Source: Bacillus sp. M6-12 (lineage in GTDB: Bacteria; Bacillota; Bacilli; Bacillales; DSM-1321). From it: DNA of 64,000 nt. The stretch covers positions 124,001-188,000 of the forward strand of contig NZ_PGVF01000015.1 of the NCBI RefSeq assembly GCF_002860285.1, given 5' to 3'. Shown in pieces: positions 10,288 to 19,963 of this stretch (the first letter of the stretch is position 1; the number at the start of each line of letters is the position of its first letter). The notes under the pieces are model-generated. The model worked only from the letters and a program-made list of their open reading frames with translations. It was not told the DNA's origin and searched no databases. The position numbers and the translations under genes were made by a program.

Positions 10288-10399
10288 ATGATGTTGTCCT
10301 AAAGGAATATTCCTGCTATTTTAAAAAAATCCCCCCAGTACGATTTGAGCAATTATATTAAGGGCTGAAATTCAAGACTGAGAATGATACATGAAGATT

Positions 10400-10516
10400 A
10401 GAAAACTCGTCGATTGGCGAGCCTTAGAAAGGCGAAGACAGAGGCGTAGTTGCCCTTATGCGGATGGAAAGGAGATAGCAATTTTCAGCCCAAAAATTTT
10501 ACACTTTCCTATCCGC
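10400..10516. other. Structured intergenic element upstream of spoIVA
   Basis: No ORF is evident, but the segment shows a series of small hairpins: GCC-TTAGAAA-GGC at about 10421-10433, GGC-GTAGTT-GCC at 10443-10454, then GCGGATGGAAAG at 10460-10471 pairing with CTTTCCTATCCGC at 10504-10516. It sits between the yphF terminator and the spoIVA promoter. It may be a structured RNA or another dispersed element; strand and role are unknown. Confidence 0.4.
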
Positions 10517-10567
10517 GAAAAAAATAACCCTTCTCCTACAATATATTGTGCAGGAAAAGGGTTATTC
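10517..10567 (-). terminator. Terminator of yphE-yphF
   Basis: AATAACCCTT pairs with AAGGGTTATT across a long loop that itself contains CTCCT/AGGA-like pairing; a run of T follows on the minus strand. It begins right at the yphF stop. Confidence 0.75.
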
Positions 10568-11311
10568 CTAATTTGTCATAAACACCGGTTTTTTCTGATT
10601 ATCTATCGTGTACGGCAGAGAGTTAGCCGGAACAAATTCCGAGCCATCAACCAACAGGCGACGTATATCCTCACCTGGTTTTATTCCTTCCCCGCCTTCT
10701 TCTAGGGCTTTCATTAAATCAGGTGTATAGTCGACATATAGCTTGGCATCCGGCGTATGTATTACAAAGTGAAGTGCCTGTCCAGAAAAAGGGCTTACAA
10801 CAGTCGGTTCTTCCTTCAAGCCCATTTTCTTATAATCAAGTGTGTACACTTCTTTGGACAGCTGCTCATTATACGGAGGAAAGCCATTATTCTGCATGTA
10901 AATCGTAAGGCGTGTATGAAGATTCTGGACCGCTTCAGAAATTCTGATATCAAACAATTTAACTGTCGGATCCTTCTCAACATCTGTCAGTACATACTGA
11001 AATATGCCGCCCATCTCATATGCGTTGCCAGGCGGCTCAGCTATATATTTTGGTGCGAGTTTGCTAAAATCAATCACATATTTGTTATAAATAGGAGTTT
11101 CAGCGTCTTTCGTCTTAATTGGAAGTATTCCGCCTCCGTCCTTCTGGAATTGGTCAACTGCCATTTGGACTGACTGAATATGGTCTTTATACGGGATTTG
11201 GTTTTCTGAAAGCTTCTTTTCAGGGTAAAGGCATCCTGACAGCAGGAAAACGATCCCAATGTGAACGAAAATGGCCTTCAGCTTTGTATGATATTTATTT
11301 TGTTTTTTCAT
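10568..11311 (-). CDS. yphF: YphF family lipoprotein
   Basis: Predicted secreted lipoprotein of unknown function. Starting from the ATG at 11309-11311 the protein begins MKKQNKYHTKLKAIF, has one hydrophobic stretch and the lipobox LLSGC near residue 27, so it should be lipid-anchored outside the membrane. About 247 residues. Upstream in-frame starts would bury the signal peptide. The start overlaps the yphE stop (ATGA), implying coupling. The order yphE-yphF-spoIVA matches B. subtilis. Confidence 0.85.
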   Translation of the reverse strand: MKKQNKYHTKLKAIFVHIGIVFLLSGCLYPEKKLSENQIPYKDHIQSVQMAVDQFQKDGGGILPIKTKDAETPIYNKYVIDFSKLAPKYIAEPPGNAYEMGGIFQYVLTDVEKDPTVKLFDIRISEAVQNLHTRLTIYMQNNGFPPYNEQLSKEVYTLDYKKMGLKEEPTVVSPFSGQALHFVIHTPDAKLYVDYTPDLMKALEEGGEGIKPGEDIRRLLVDGSEFVPANSLPYTIDNQKKPVFMTN

Positions 11312-11505
11312 TTGGTCGGCCCGCTTAATACTACCACAAGTATAATAAGGCCAGCCGATATCATTAAAATATAGGCGATGATTGCCGTTAAGATTTTCCA
11401 AATCCCTTTAAGTTTAAAGCGGCTAAAATAGATAGCCACAATTGAAATGAACATAAATAGCATAGAGGCTAATGAAATCCACATTTTTTGCAGTGCTGGT
11501 GTCAT
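11308..11505 (-). CDS. yphE: YphE family small membrane protein (DUF2768)
   Basis: A 65-residue protein, nearly all hydrophobic, with two predicted membrane segments (about residues 6-26 and 38-60). No function known. The ATG at 11503-11505 (MTPALQKMWISLAS) follows AAGGAG nine bases upstream and is preferred over the ATG-started frame 23 codons longer. Overlaps yphF by four bases. Confidence 0.8.
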   Translation of the reverse strand: MTPALQKMWISLASMLFMFISIVAIYFSRFKLKGIWKILTAIIAYILMISAGLIILVVVLSGPTK

Positions 11506-11943
11506 CTTTTTTCTCTCCTTCATCCCAATAAAAAATGCCAAAAAATCACCAATAGGCTGATTCTTCCGGAGCAATGTAAAACATCCGATTGCGTGTTAAA
11601 TCCTTCTTTGGGCCTGTCCAATATTTATATATGGTGTTTCCCTATAACGTGAAGTATTATAACACACGATAATTGCGTTGAGAAAAAGTATTTTCTAATA
11701 TTCCTTAGACGGCTTCATACATTTTTTATTTCAAGAAAGTATTCAAAGCGACAGAGCCACCCTGAAGGAGGCTGACATAGCATTTAGGAGCAAACAAAGC
11801 TGTGGCTGCAGCAGGCGGCAATTATGGTATTGATGCTTCCTAATAAACAAACAGCGCCTGAATTACTCTCCAAACCCATCGCTACCGGTAACTCTTCTTA
11901 TCAAAAAGCTATGTTAAAGCTCATTGTTAATTTTGCAACTATA
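11506..11943. other. Gap upstream of yphE, no gene seen
   Basis: Left part of the 850-base gap between yphE and gpsA. I see no convincing gene. A 16-codon frame ending at a stop near 11861 reads like a protein tail but has a stop just upstream and no start. The right part of the gap holds repeat family B and a terminator. Confidence 0.4.
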
Positions 11944-12130
11944 TTGATTGGAGCGGAAGGAGCGAGACTCCTCGAAAATGCTTCGCATTTCCTTCGTGCG
12001 GTGTTTGTTCAAGGATGCCCATTCAATGTCCTGCGGGAATAACAGTCAAGGGAGACCCCGCAGGCCAAAGCGCCGAGGGCTCCCGAACCGCCACCAGAGC
12101 TGAAATCAACAGCCAAGGTCAAACAGATCC
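11944..12130 (+). repeat. Dispersed intergenic repeat, family B, copy 1
   Basis: Begins TTGATTGGAGCGGAAGG and ends near TGAAATCAACAGCCAAG. It contains GACTCCTCGAAAATGCTTCG and ATTTCCTTCGTGC, followed by CCTGCGGG and CCCCGCAGG, which can pair. A second copy lies inverted at 41476-41653 and a fragment at 20828-20893. Similar GGAGCGGAAGG / GACCCCGCAGG repeats are common between genes in Bacillaceae. Confidence 0.75.
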
Positions 12131-12178
12131 TATTAAAAAAAAGGCAGCAGATTGGAAAAATCCCAATCTCCTGCCCAT
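12131..12178 (-). terminator. Probable terminator of gpsA
   Basis: GGCAG-AGATTGG pairs with CCAATCT-CTGCC over an AAAAATC loop, with a run of eight A on the left that becomes a T run on the minus strand. It is about 180 bases beyond the gpsA stop, so the link to gpsA is inferred. Confidence 0.65.
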
Positions 12179-12355
12179 GACTAAAAATCCCCAACTCCAG
12201 GTAGAACTACCAGTTTGCTACGTTGCATTTTATGCATGCCTGCAAGGATCCGGATCACCGAATGCCCATCCCATGCATTTAAAAACTAACGGTAACCTTA
12301 GTTCCGTTAAACATATACTATGCACGTATAAACCCCATGGTGTTGCTGTTTTTGC

Positions 12356-13411
12356 TTAATCGCTCAGCCTTTCGCCAAGAATATTTATGAGATCTTCCAT
12401 TTCATTTGTTTTCATACGGCTCATTAAAGTGTCAACTGAACTTTTTACATTGGACGAATTAAACAAAACATCGTACAATGCGTTTGTAATTGGCATATCC
12501 ACACTGTATTTTTTTGCAAGCTGATAAGCTGCTTTCGTTGTTCTAACACCTTCAACTACCATTCCCATATTGGCAAGTACCTCGTCCAGCTGCTGGCCTT
12601 TTCCGAGCATATTTCCTGCTCTCCAGTTCCTTGAATGGACGCTTGTACAGGTTACAATTAAATCACCGATGCCTGTCAGGCCTGAAAAGGTCAAAGGGTT
12701 TGCCCCCATTTTGGTTCCCAGCCTTGCAATTTCTGCTAGCCCCCTGGTAATAAGAGCCGCCTTGGCATTGTCGCCATATCCAAGCCCATCGGTAATCCCA
12801 GCAGCAAGAGCGATGATATTTTTCAAGGCACCGCCTATTTCTACTCCAACTAAATCCGGGTTTGTATAGACACGAAAATTCTGGTTAATAAACAGATCCT
12901 GAATTTCTTCAGCTGCATTCATATTTTTTGAGCTTACCGTTACCGTTGTCGGATGCCTAAGACTGACCTCTTCCGCATGGCTTGGCCCTGAAAGGACTAC
13001 GACATCAGATAATAGCCCCTCGGGCATCTCTTCCTCTATCATTTCTGAAATACGCATCAGCGTGTCTGGCTCAATTCCTTTGCTTACATGGACGATCGTG
13101 ACCGAATCTGAAACAAGAGGATGTATATTCCCGAGAACTTCCCTGATTGCTTTTGTAGGAACCGCAAGGATAATGATGCGAAGGCCTTCAAGCGCCGCTT
13201 CCAAAGAAGAGTAGCCAGTAATGCCGGTTGGCAGGGTGATACCCGGAAGATATTTCTTGTTTGTATGTTCTTCGTTTATTTCTGAAATTTGCTCATGTTT
13301 ATGGCCCCATAAGCGTACCTCATGCCCATTGTCCGCCAGAACCATCGCAAGCGCTGTTCCCCAGCTGCCTGCCCCGATTACAGCCACCTTCTTCTCTCCG
13401 TTCGGGTTCAT
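12356..13411 (-). CDS. gpsA: NAD(P)-dependent glycerol-3-phosphate dehydrogenase
   Basis: Reduces dihydroxyacetone phosphate to sn-glycerol-3-phosphate for phospholipid synthesis. The 351-residue protein has the N-terminal nucleotide-binding loop [12 protein letters not shown], the substrate-site region [13 protein letters not shown] and the C-terminal [12 protein letters not shown]. It begins [11 protein letters not shown] after an AAAGGTTGTG-type ribosome site. Sits 15 bases downstream of der, as in B. subtilis. Confidence 0.96.
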   Translation of the reverse strand: MNPNGEKKVAVIGAGSWGTALAMVLADNGHEVRLWGHKHEQISEINEEHTNKKYLPGITLPTGITGYSSLEAALEGLRIIILAVPTKAIREVLGNIHPLVSDSVTIVHVSKGIEPDTLMRISEMIEEEMPEGLLSDVVVLSGPSHAEEVSLRHPTTVTVSSKNMNAAEEIQDLFINQNFRVYTNPDLVGVEIGGALKNIIALAAGITDGLGYGDNAKAALITRGLAEIARLGTKMGANPLTFSGLTGIGDLIVTCTSVHSRNWRAGNMLGKGQQLDEVLANMGMVVEGVRTTKAAYQLAKKYSVDMPITNALYDVLFNSSNVKSSVDTLMSRMKTNEMEDLINILGERLSD

Positions 13412-13426
13412 GCAATCACAACCTTT

Positions 13427-14737
13427 TTATTTTCTTTGACGACCGAGTATCTTGATTGGCGTGCCTTCAAAATCAAAAGCATCACGAATTCTGTTTTCTA
13501 AAAATCTTTCATATGAGAAGTGCATTAATTCCGGATCATTTACAAATACGACAAATGTTGGCGGCTTAACGGCTACCTGTGTTGTATAGTAAATTTTCAG
13601 GCGCTGCCCATTATGGGTTGGTGTCGGATTCATCGCAACCGCATCCATAACTACCTCATTCAGTATATTTGTTTGAACACGCAAAGCATGGCTTTCACTC
13701 ACTTTGTCAATAACAGGGAGAAGAGTATGGACCCTTTTCTTTGTTTTCGCGGACAAATATACGATCGGAGCGTAATCAAGGAACAAGAAATGTGCCCGGA
13801 TACTTTGTTCAAATTCCTTCATCGTTTTTTCATCTTTTTCAATTGCATCCCATTTATTAACGACAATAATAATTCCCCGTCCTGCTTCATGGGCATAACC
13901 GGCAATTTTCTTGTCCTGCTCGCGAATGCCTTCTTCTGCATTCAGTACAACAAGGACGACGTCTGAACGTTCAATAGCCCGCAAGGCACGCAGGACGCTG
14001 TATTTTTCTGTGCTTTCATACACTTTTCCTTTTTTCCTCATGCCCGCGGTATCAATAATGACATATTCCTGGTCATTATAGGTGTATGGCGAGTCAATCG
14101 CATCCCTTGTTGTTCCTTCGATTTCACTGACAATAACCCTTTCCTCGCCAAGAAGAGCGTTCACCAGTGAGGATTTGCCCACATTCGGGCGTCCGATGAG
14201 GCTGAATTTAATGACTTCTTCATCATAATCCTCTTCATCAAATTGCGGGAAGTTTCTTGCAACTTCATCAAGCAGGTCTCCCAAACCTAACCCATGGGAT
14301 CCTGAAATCGGAAACGGTTCACCAAAGCCAAGCGCATAGAAGTCATAGACTTGGTCGCGCATTTCCGGGTTGTCCACCTTGTTAACCGCAAGCACTACCG
14401 GTTTCTTGGATTTATATAATATTTTTGCAACTTCCTCATCAGCTGCGGTTACTCCTTCACGGCCATTGGTCATAAAGATGATAACATCCGCTTCATCAAT
14501 CGCAATTTCAGCCTGCTGGCGAATTTGCTCTAAGAACGGTTCATCTCCAATATCAATTCCTCCGGTATCGATAATATTAAAATCATGAGTCAGCCATTCT
14601 CCTGAACTGTAAATTCTGTCCCTTGTTACACCTGGCACATCTTCAACGATCGAAATTCGTTCCCCGACAACTCGATTGAAAATAGTAGACTTCCCAACAT
14701 TGGGACGGCCGACTATAGCCACTGTAGGTTTTGGCAT
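13427..14737 (-). CDS. der: Ribosome biogenesis GTPase Der (EngA)
   Basis: Essential GTPase needed for 50S subunit assembly. Two tandem G domains are visible, each with its P-loop (GRPNVGKST near residue 10 and GRPNVGKSS near 183), NKVD and NKWD motifs, and a C-terminal KH-like domain. The ATG at 14735-14737 ([10 protein letters not shown]) follows GAGGGTG and gives 436 residues, the B. subtilis length; the longer frame is rejected. Confidence 0.97.
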   Translation of the reverse strand: MPKPTVAIVGRPNVGKSTIFNRVVGERISIVEDVPGVTRDRIYSSGEWLTHDFNIIDTGGIDIGDEPFLEQIRQQAEIAIDEADVIIFMTNGREGVTAADEEVAKILYKSKKPVVLAVNKVDNPEMRDQVYDFYALGFGEPFPISGSHGLGLGDLLDEVARNFPQFDEEDYDEEVIKFSLIGRPNVGKSSLVNALLGEERVIVSEIEGTTRDAIDSPYTYNDQEYVIIDTAGMRKKGKVYESTEKYSVLRALRAIERSDVVLVVLNAEEGIREQDKKIAGYAHEAGRGIIIVVNKWDAIEKDEKTMKEFEQSIRAHFLFLDYAPIVYLSAKTKKRVHTLLPVIDKVSESHALRVQTNILNEVVMDAVAMNPTPTHNGQRLKIYYTTQVAVKPPTFVVFVNDPELMHFSYERFLENRIRDAFDFEGTPIKILGRQRK

Positions 14738-14984
14738 AGCATTCACCCTCTCTAAAAAATTATGGATGTTATATATCAACCATGATCGGTTTTTTTTGCA
14801 GGAAACTGGTTAAAAAACATCTCAAAAAAATAATTTATCAAAAACTCAATCCAAAAAGCCTGAATTCCTGCTTAGGCCCATGGGACGTGGCGCCCTTAGT
14901 CTGTGTTCTGCTAATGGCAGCTGGCGCTCTAACTATCATATAGTATCAAAAAAAAAAGCAATCAACAATCTTTGTCTATTTTGG

Positions 14985-15138
14985 GAAATGCTGAAGTGCC
15001 CTGTTCAGCCCTGACAAGCATAAGACGAGCGCTGGCAGAAGGCGCTTTTTGCCTTCAGAAGCGATTGACTTATGACCAAGGTTGTAACGGCCCTTGGTTA
15101 CAACACTCGAGGTGCTGGTTGCTGAAGATAGACATCTG
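14985..15138 (+). repeat. Dispersed repeat related to family A, copy 2
   Basis: Holds CTGTTCAGCCCTGACAAGCA and the palindromic GGTTGTAAC...GGTTACAAC pair near 15085-15106, and ends GCTGAAGATAGACATCTG, resembling the ends of the other family A copies. Its middle differs, so it may be a variant or composite. It occupies most of the 430-base gap upstream of der; no gene is seen there. Confidence 0.6.
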
Positions 15139-15164
15139 TATATATTGAAAAAACAAAAACATTA

Positions 15165-15350
15165 TTAATGTTTCACAATAATATAAACTTCATCACTCAG
15201 TGAATGGGCGATCCCATCAAGAATTGCTTCCAGGTTCGCTGCAAAATGGTCCATTTCCTTTTTATCCTGACAATGGAATATGTGGGCGCCGGACGGGACT
15301 TTTTGTGGATTCGTCGTAACAACTGCAAGAATATACTTTTCAACAGGCAT
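15165..15350 (-). CDS. Capping complex subunit for YIEGIA
   Basis: A 61-residue acidic protein beginning MPVEKYILAVVTTNPQKVPSG, with HIFHC and a C-terminal DEVYIIVKH. It matches the small partner that accompanies YIEGIA membrane proteins in spore-formers. The ATG at 15348-15350 is preceded by GGGTG inside the end of the YIEGIA gene; a GTG three codons earlier overlaps that stop and is the alternative. The family name is from established annotation; the biochemical role is not known to me. Confidence 0.8.
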   Translation of the reverse strand: MPVEKYILAVVTTNPQKVPSGAHIFHCQDKKEMDHFAANLEAILDGIAHSLSDEVYIIVKH

Positions 15351-15355
15351 CAGTC

Positions 15356-16240
15356 TCACCCTTTCTGATTCACATTTGCTTTTGTAGGCATGCGAATTGC
15401 TGTTTCCAGGGTAGGCACGTTTTGAATGATTTCTTTAGCTTTTTCAATATTCCTTTCCTGGGGAAGAACAAACACACCTACCCGCCCATCATCCAAATCT
15501 CTTTTTGCGAGCGGTACAAGTGCAGGTGTACCTGAGTCCCGAAAGACTCCAAGTGCGGTCGAAACATCATGCAAAATTGCCTGGCGTTGGCCCAAGTTCG
15601 CGATGGTGGTCCGAGCATTAAAATTTTTGGGAGTGAGAATAAATCCCATCCCATACTTCAGGATTTCCTTCTGGCGTTCAGGATGGCCGATATTCATGAT
15701 ATAGATATTGTCGACGTAAAGCCCTGGCCCTTTAAAATAAAGTTCAATGTACTCAATATCAACAATATCCTCTAACCTCCCTCCTGACATAAGCTTCCGG
15801 CAGATAATCAGTGAAACAATCGCCGCTATAATGGCTGCCCATAGGTTTAAAATAAGATAGCTTGCAGTAGTCAGAAAGGAAGTCAGAATTACTAGATAGT
15901 TTCTTCCCTCAAAAGCAATTGCAATTCCTTCAATATACGTCTTGCCTCTGCTAACCAGCTCATATTGATCAACCTCGGTCAAAGTGTCTCGTTCCATATT
16001 CCTTACTTCTCTGAATTGTGAGGCGGCGAGCGTGAGGAAAGTAATCGCAGTAAATTGTTCCTCCATAAAAGACGGAACCACTATTGCCCCTAAACCGGCA
16101 GCGATAAACCCAACCGATAGGTGAATGATTTTGCCGTGTAAATAAGTGGGGTATTGGCGATAATCGGTCCGCAGCATATACACTCGTGCGAGCGTCCCAA
16201 CAGCTATACCTGATAATACGGGATATACATACTCATTCAT
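15356..16240 (-). CDS. YIEGIA family sporulation membrane protein
   Basis: A 294-residue membrane protein containing the name-giving motif YIEGIA (in RGKTYIEGIAIAFEG) and about four hydrophobic segments in the N-terminal half, with a soluble C-terminal half. B. subtilis YphB (also called SeaA) holds this position and has been linked to sporulation. The ATG at 16238-16240 follows AAGGAGAG and gives MNEYVYPVLSGIAVG. It overlaps yphA by eight bases and the capping subunit follows at five bases, so the three are one operon. Confidence 0.87.
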   Translation of the reverse strand: MNEYVYPVLSGIAVGTLARVYMLRTDYRQYPTYLHGKIIHLSVGFIAAGLGAIVVPSFMEEQFTAITFLTLAASQFREVRNMERDTLTEVDQYELVSRGKTYIEGIAIAFEGRNYLVILTSFLTTASYLILNLWAAIIAAIVSLIICRKLMSGGRLEDIVDIEYIELYFKGPGLYVDNIYIMNIGHPERQKEILKYGMGFILTPKNFNARTTIANLGQRQAILHDVSTALGVFRDSGTPALVPLAKRDLDDGRVGVFVLPQERNIEKAKEIIQNVPTLETAIRMPTKANVNQKG

Positions 16241-16844
16241 ATGATCTTTGTCTCTCCTTCTGCAATGGATTTGTTTGGGTTTGCAGCATCCTGCTTGCGT
16301 AACCTGCCAATATGCCGGTAGCGGCAACTCCCAGTGCTAATGCGGCATCATCAAGCCAGGAAAATGAACCCGCTGCATATGGCATCGCAAGCCTCGACAG
16401 CAGAAAAGAGGTCATACAATCTCCAAGAGCCATGCCGCCAATTAATCCTCCAAGGCGGATACCTTTTGCTGAAAAAAGGAGTACGCATAAATAATTCAGC
16501 AAAATCGCCATCATCCAAGATTTATCAAACAATAGCCAGACCGGATCGAGCATTGAGTATAACTGAAAGCAGCAATAAGCCATTGCCACTGTGAAAATTG
16601 ATATAACAAATCCAAAGATCTGCATCAAACGCATCCTTCTTATATAAACGCATATGGCAATGAAAATATAAATAACTGAAAAGTTAAAAGAAAGTGCATC
16701 AACATTTACCTGATAGCTGGCTATAATCATTATCATCAAAAGATGAATCAGCATTGGAAAGCGGTACTTCCACCTTTCAGAAACAAAAAAAAGCAGGACC
16801 ACCACAGCTATCCAAGCCAGCCAATAAAAAAACAAACCATCCAT
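16233..16844 (-). CDS. yphA: YphA family membrane protein
   Basis: About 203 residues with six or so hydrophobic segments and very little soluble sequence, beginning MDGLFFYWLAWIAVVV. The ATG at 16842-16844 follows GGAGGAAC; the upstream frame start lacks one. Function unknown. Its overlap with the YIEGIA gene suggests a shared role, probably in the spore envelope, which is inference from context only. Confidence 0.82.
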   Translation of the reverse strand: MDGLFFYWLAWIAVVVLLFFVSERWKYRFPMLIHLLMIMIIASYQVNVDALSFNFSVIYIFIAICVYIRRMRLMQIFGFVISIFTVAMAYCCFQLYSMLDPVWLLFDKSWMMAILLNYLCVLLFSAKGIRLGGLIGGMALGDCMTSFLLSRLAMPYAAGSFSWLDDAALALGVAATGILAGYASRMLQTQTNPLQKERQRSYE

Positions 16845-16984
16845 AATGTTCCTCCTCTTACGAAACATTATGTCTGATTTGTAAGTTGCTTAAACGTTAA
16901 TTCATGCTTTCATTACTCGCATTTAATAGCCGCTTTCTGAAATTGCAGCCCGACATGCCTGCCACTGCACATTTCAGGCTGAGC

Positions 16985-18031
16985 CTATAAGGAAAAAACC
17001 GAAGCATCAATGCCCCGCTGCAAAAGCCAATGATAGGTATCACCCTTTATCACGAGCCGAGCTTCTTGCAGTTCTTTAATCGTCCGCTTGCCAAGCGCTG
17101 TCATAACGAACTTTAAATCACTGTGCAAATAAGTTATTTCATTAATTAGGCAGTTCACTCCACCCTGCTTATATATCTTAAGGAGATAGCCGGCCAATCC
17201 AGTCCCGCTTGCACCTAATGCTATGCTTTTCGCGATATCCCCGGCGTCTTGTATGCCTCCTGATGCAAGTACAGAAAGATTTGGGGAAACGGCCTTTGCT
17301 TCAACTACGGAAGCAGCGGCCGAAATGCCCCAATCGTTAAAAATAGAAAGGATTCTGCTTCGCCTTTCATTTTCGATTCTCGCAAAATTTGTACCGCCAT
17401 ACCCGCCAATATCGACGACCTGCACACCTGCGGAAGCAAGGGATTTAACAGTTTCCATGCTCATTCCAAAACCCGTTTCTTTAACTATTAAGGGAATCGG
17501 CAGGTTTTGGGCAATGGTTTGAATCCGGTCAAGAGCACCCCGAAAGCATCTGTCCCCCTCAGGCATGGTCAGCTCCTGGATAACATTCAAATGAATTTGA
17601 ATCGCATCTGCCCCAATCATGTCCACTGCTTCCCTCGCCTGTCCTACCGTTGCTTCACTGCCCAGATTTGCTATTAAAATGCCATTTGGATTAACCTTCC
17701 TGACTATTTCATAAGAAGCTCGTTGTTCTTTATCCTTTAGGGCCGCCATCTGAGACCCCACCGCCATCGCAATTCCACTTTCCCTGGCCGCAATGGCAAA
17801 ATCCCGATTTAATATCTCTGTTTCTTCTCCGCCGCCGCCGGTCATCGCGTTCACAAAAATTGGCGAACTTAAAATAAGTTCGCCAATTTTTGTGCTTAAA
17901 TTAATTTCAGACAAAGAGATTCCAGGAAGGCTTTGGTGGACAAATACAATGTCCTCAAACCCTGAGAGCCTGTGCTGTCCTGTTTTTAGAGCGTAATCTA
18001 TATGCTCCAATTTGCGTCTTGTCCTTGACAT
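16985..18031 (-). CDS. fni: Type 2 isopentenyl-diphosphate delta-isomerase
   Basis: FMN- and NADPH-dependent enzyme interconverting isopentenyl and dimethylallyl diphosphate, feeding the HepS/HepT pathway seen elsewhere in the window. The 348-residue protein has the N-terminal [10 protein letters not shown], the flavin-site region [19 protein letters not shown], and [14 protein letters not shown] with ASGGI. The start [10 protein letters not shown] is 14 bases past the S1-like gene. An unusually long perfect inverted repeat lies inside the coding sequence at 17852-17894. Confidence 0.95.
   Translation of the reverse strand: MSRTRRKLEHIDYALKTGQHRLSGFEDIVFVHQSLPGISLSEINLSTKIGELILSSPIFVNAMTGGGGEETEILNRDFAIAARESGIAMAVGSQMAALKDKEQRASYEIVRKVNPNGILIANLGSEATVGQAREAVDMIGADAIQIHLNVIQELTMPEGDRCFRGALDRIQTIAQNLPIPLIVKETGFGMSMETVKSLASAGVQVVDIGGYGGTNFARIENERRSRILSIFNDWGISAAASVVEAKAVSPNLSVLASGGIQDAGDIAKSIALGASGTGLAGYLLKIYKQGGVNCLINEITYLHSDLKFVMTALGKRTIKELQEARLVIKGDTYHWLLQRGIDASVFSL
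17852..17894. repeat. Perfect 19-bp inverted repeat inside fni
   Basis: CACAAAAATTGGCGAACTT at 17852-17870 is the exact reverse complement of AAGTTCGCCAATTTTTGTG at 17876-17894, around the five-base loop AAAAT. It encodes ordinary family sequence (around [12 protein letters not shown]), so it is not an insertion that breaks the protein. Confidence 0.95.
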
Positions 18032-18045
18032 TAATCATCACACCA

Positions 18046-19182
18046 TTACTTATAGTCTTTTAATTTATCGCCAATCATTTCGCCAAGCTGGAAGCCTTTT
18101 GATTCTTCCGGCAATTGATAGTTGGTTTCTTCATATGAATCATTTTCCTGCAGCTCTTTAATGCTGAGAGAAAGACGCTGCTCATTCTCATTTACATCAA
18201 GCACTTTTACTTTAACCGTTTGTCCTTCTTTCAATACCTCATTTGGTGTTGCGATATGCTTATGGGAAATTTGTGAGATATGGACCAGTCCTTCCACACC
18301 CGGGAACACCTCTACAAAAGCACCGAAAGAAACGAGGCGCTTCACCTGTCCTTCGAGTTCAGTGCCTCTGGAAGCTTTTTCTGCAACACCTGACCATGGC
18401 CCAGGCAATGTTTCTTTAATGGATAGCGAAATTCGCTCATTGTCCATGTCAACTGAAAGAACCTTAACCTTTACCTGCTGTCCTTCAGTTACAACATCAG
18501 AAGCTTTTTCCACATGCTCATGGGATAGCTGAGAAATATGAACAAGTCCATCTACTCCGCCAATATCGATAAAGGCACCAAAATCAGTAATTCGCTGCAC
18601 TGTTCCATCAAGAACCTGGCCGGCCTGGATGTTTCCAAGTACTTCCTGTTTTTTCTTGCCTTTTTCATCCTGAACAACAGCTCGGTGGGAAAGGATTAGA
18701 CGGTTAACTTCCCTATCAAGTTCCACAATTTTAAAGGTCATTGTTTTGCCTTTATAGTCAGCGAAATCTTCCACGAAGTAATCCTCTACAAGAGAAGCAG
18801 GAACAAATCCCCGTACTCCAAGATCCACTACCAAACCGCCTTTAACCACATCTTTTACTTCAGCTTCAAACACTTCCTGTGACTGGAACCTTTTTTCAAG
18901 ATCCTCCCATGCATTCAGTGCATCAATCTTGCGTTTCGAAAGAATCAAAGCATCTTCTTCAACCTTTATGACTTCGAGCTCAAGCTCGTCTCCCTCATTG
19001 GCTGCATCAGAGGCTTTTTCAACATGCAGGCTGGAAAGCTCACTGATCGGAATAATGCCGTCTGTTTTGCTGTTTTCGACATCTACGATAACTTGTTTTT
19101 CTTCCACTTTGGTAACCTTCGCTTTAACCCTGTCGCCAATTTCGTAGTTGTTAACCTCGACTTGGTTCATGTCTTCTGTCAT
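18046..19182 (-). CDS. rpsA: S1-domain RNA-binding protein (ribosomal protein S1 homologue)
   Basis: Equivalent of B. subtilis YpfD. Four S1 repeats can be traced at about residues 14-85, 103-170, 188-257 and 275-343, with GFVPASLVE, DFGAFIDIGGVDGLVHISQLS and SFGAFVEVFPGVEGLVHISQIS as clear examples. At 378 residues it is shorter than the six-repeat S1 of proteobacteria, which is usual for Bacilli, where it is not a strict ribosomal protein. The ATG follows AAGGAGG. Lies between cmk/acyltransferase and fni. Confidence 0.94.
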   Translation of the reverse strand: MTEDMNQVEVNNYEIGDRVKAKVTKVEEKQVIVDVENSKTDGIIPISELSSLHVEKASDAANEGDELELEVIKVEEDALILSKRKIDALNAWEDLEKRFQSQEVFEAEVKDVVKGGLVVDLGVRGFVPASLVEDYFVEDFADYKGKTMTFKIVELDREVNRLILSHRAVVQDEKGKKKQEVLGNIQAGQVLDGTVQRITDFGAFIDIGGVDGLVHISQLSHEHVEKASDVVTEGQQVKVKVLSVDMDNERISLSIKETLPGPWSGVAEKASRGTELEGQVKRLVSFGAFVEVFPGVEGLVHISQISHKHIATPNEVLKEGQTVKVKVLDVNENEQRLSLSIKELQENDSYEETNYQLPEESKGFQLGEMIGDKLKDYK

Positions 19183-19378
19183 TAGAATTCCTCCTTAACC
19201 GATGACTGCTGCTTACAGTTTTTAAGATTGCGGGGCGGGCAATATCCCGGAGCCTGTTTGCTGTTTCCAATCATTAATAACCCTATACAGGTTTATACCC
19301 GCATATTAATTTATAATTCGGAAATATCCCCTTTTTAATAAATTCTAATAAAATAGATAATTTGTCAAGCAAGAAGGT

Positions 19379-19960
19379 TTATCTATATAACTCTATCAGC
19401 TTGCGAATTTCATTCATAATGATAGCAGTTGCTTCTTCAGCTGATTTTTTTTGTTCGCGGATTTCTGTAAAGTCGATCGGTTCCCCGAAGACAACCTTTA
19501 TTTTACCGAATAGTTTGTAGGGGCCGATGATCGCACATGGGACTACCCTGGCAGACGTGCGAAGGGCAAAAAAACCTGCACCGGCAAGACCTTCACCCAG
19601 CTCTCCGCTTTTGCTCCTTGTACCTTCCGGAAATAGGCCCAATACTTTTCCTTCTTTTAAAACGGATAATCCTTTCCTAAGTGCTTCCCGGTCGCTCATT
19701 CCCCGCTTTACAGGAAAGGCATTTACCTTTGGAAGGATGCTTTTTAAAACAGGCAAGCGAAATATTTCCTCTTTAGCCATAAAATGGACATCGCGCGGTG
19801 TCATAATGCCTGCGACAAGCGGGTCCATATTATCAATATGATTGGCGCAAAGCAGGACTCCGCCTTCCTGCGGAAACTTTTCAGATCCGATTACTTCAAT
19901 TCTGTATACCGGAGCAAGTCCCACTTTGACCAGACCCTTGGCAAATGTATAAAAACTCAA
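19379..19960 (-). CDS. Lysophospholipid (1-acylglycerol-3-phosphate) acyltransferase family protein
   Basis: Predicted to move an acyl chain onto lysophosphatidate or a similar acceptor at the membrane. The 193-residue protein has the NHxxxxD catalytic motif in ANHIDNMDP near residue 40 and the FPEGTRS motif near 115. It starts three bases after cmk, so they share a transcript. Whether it is the main PlsC cannot be told from sequence alone. Confidence 0.92.
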   Translation of the reverse strand: MSFYTFAKGLVKVGLAPVYRIEVIGSEKFPQEGGVLLCANHIDNMDPLVAGIMTPRDVHFMAKEEIFRLPVLKSILPKVNAFPVKRGMSDREALRKGLSVLKEGKVLGLFPEGTRSKSGELGEGLAGAGFFALRTSARVVPCAIIGPYKLFGKIKVVFGEPIDFTEIREQKKSAEEATAIIMNEIRKLIELYR

Positions 19961-19963
19961 GGC

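Noticed and set aside
11811-11861. Short frame ending NYGIDAS that looked like a protein tail
   Set aside because: An in-frame stop lies just upstream and there is no start; too short to support a pseudogene call.
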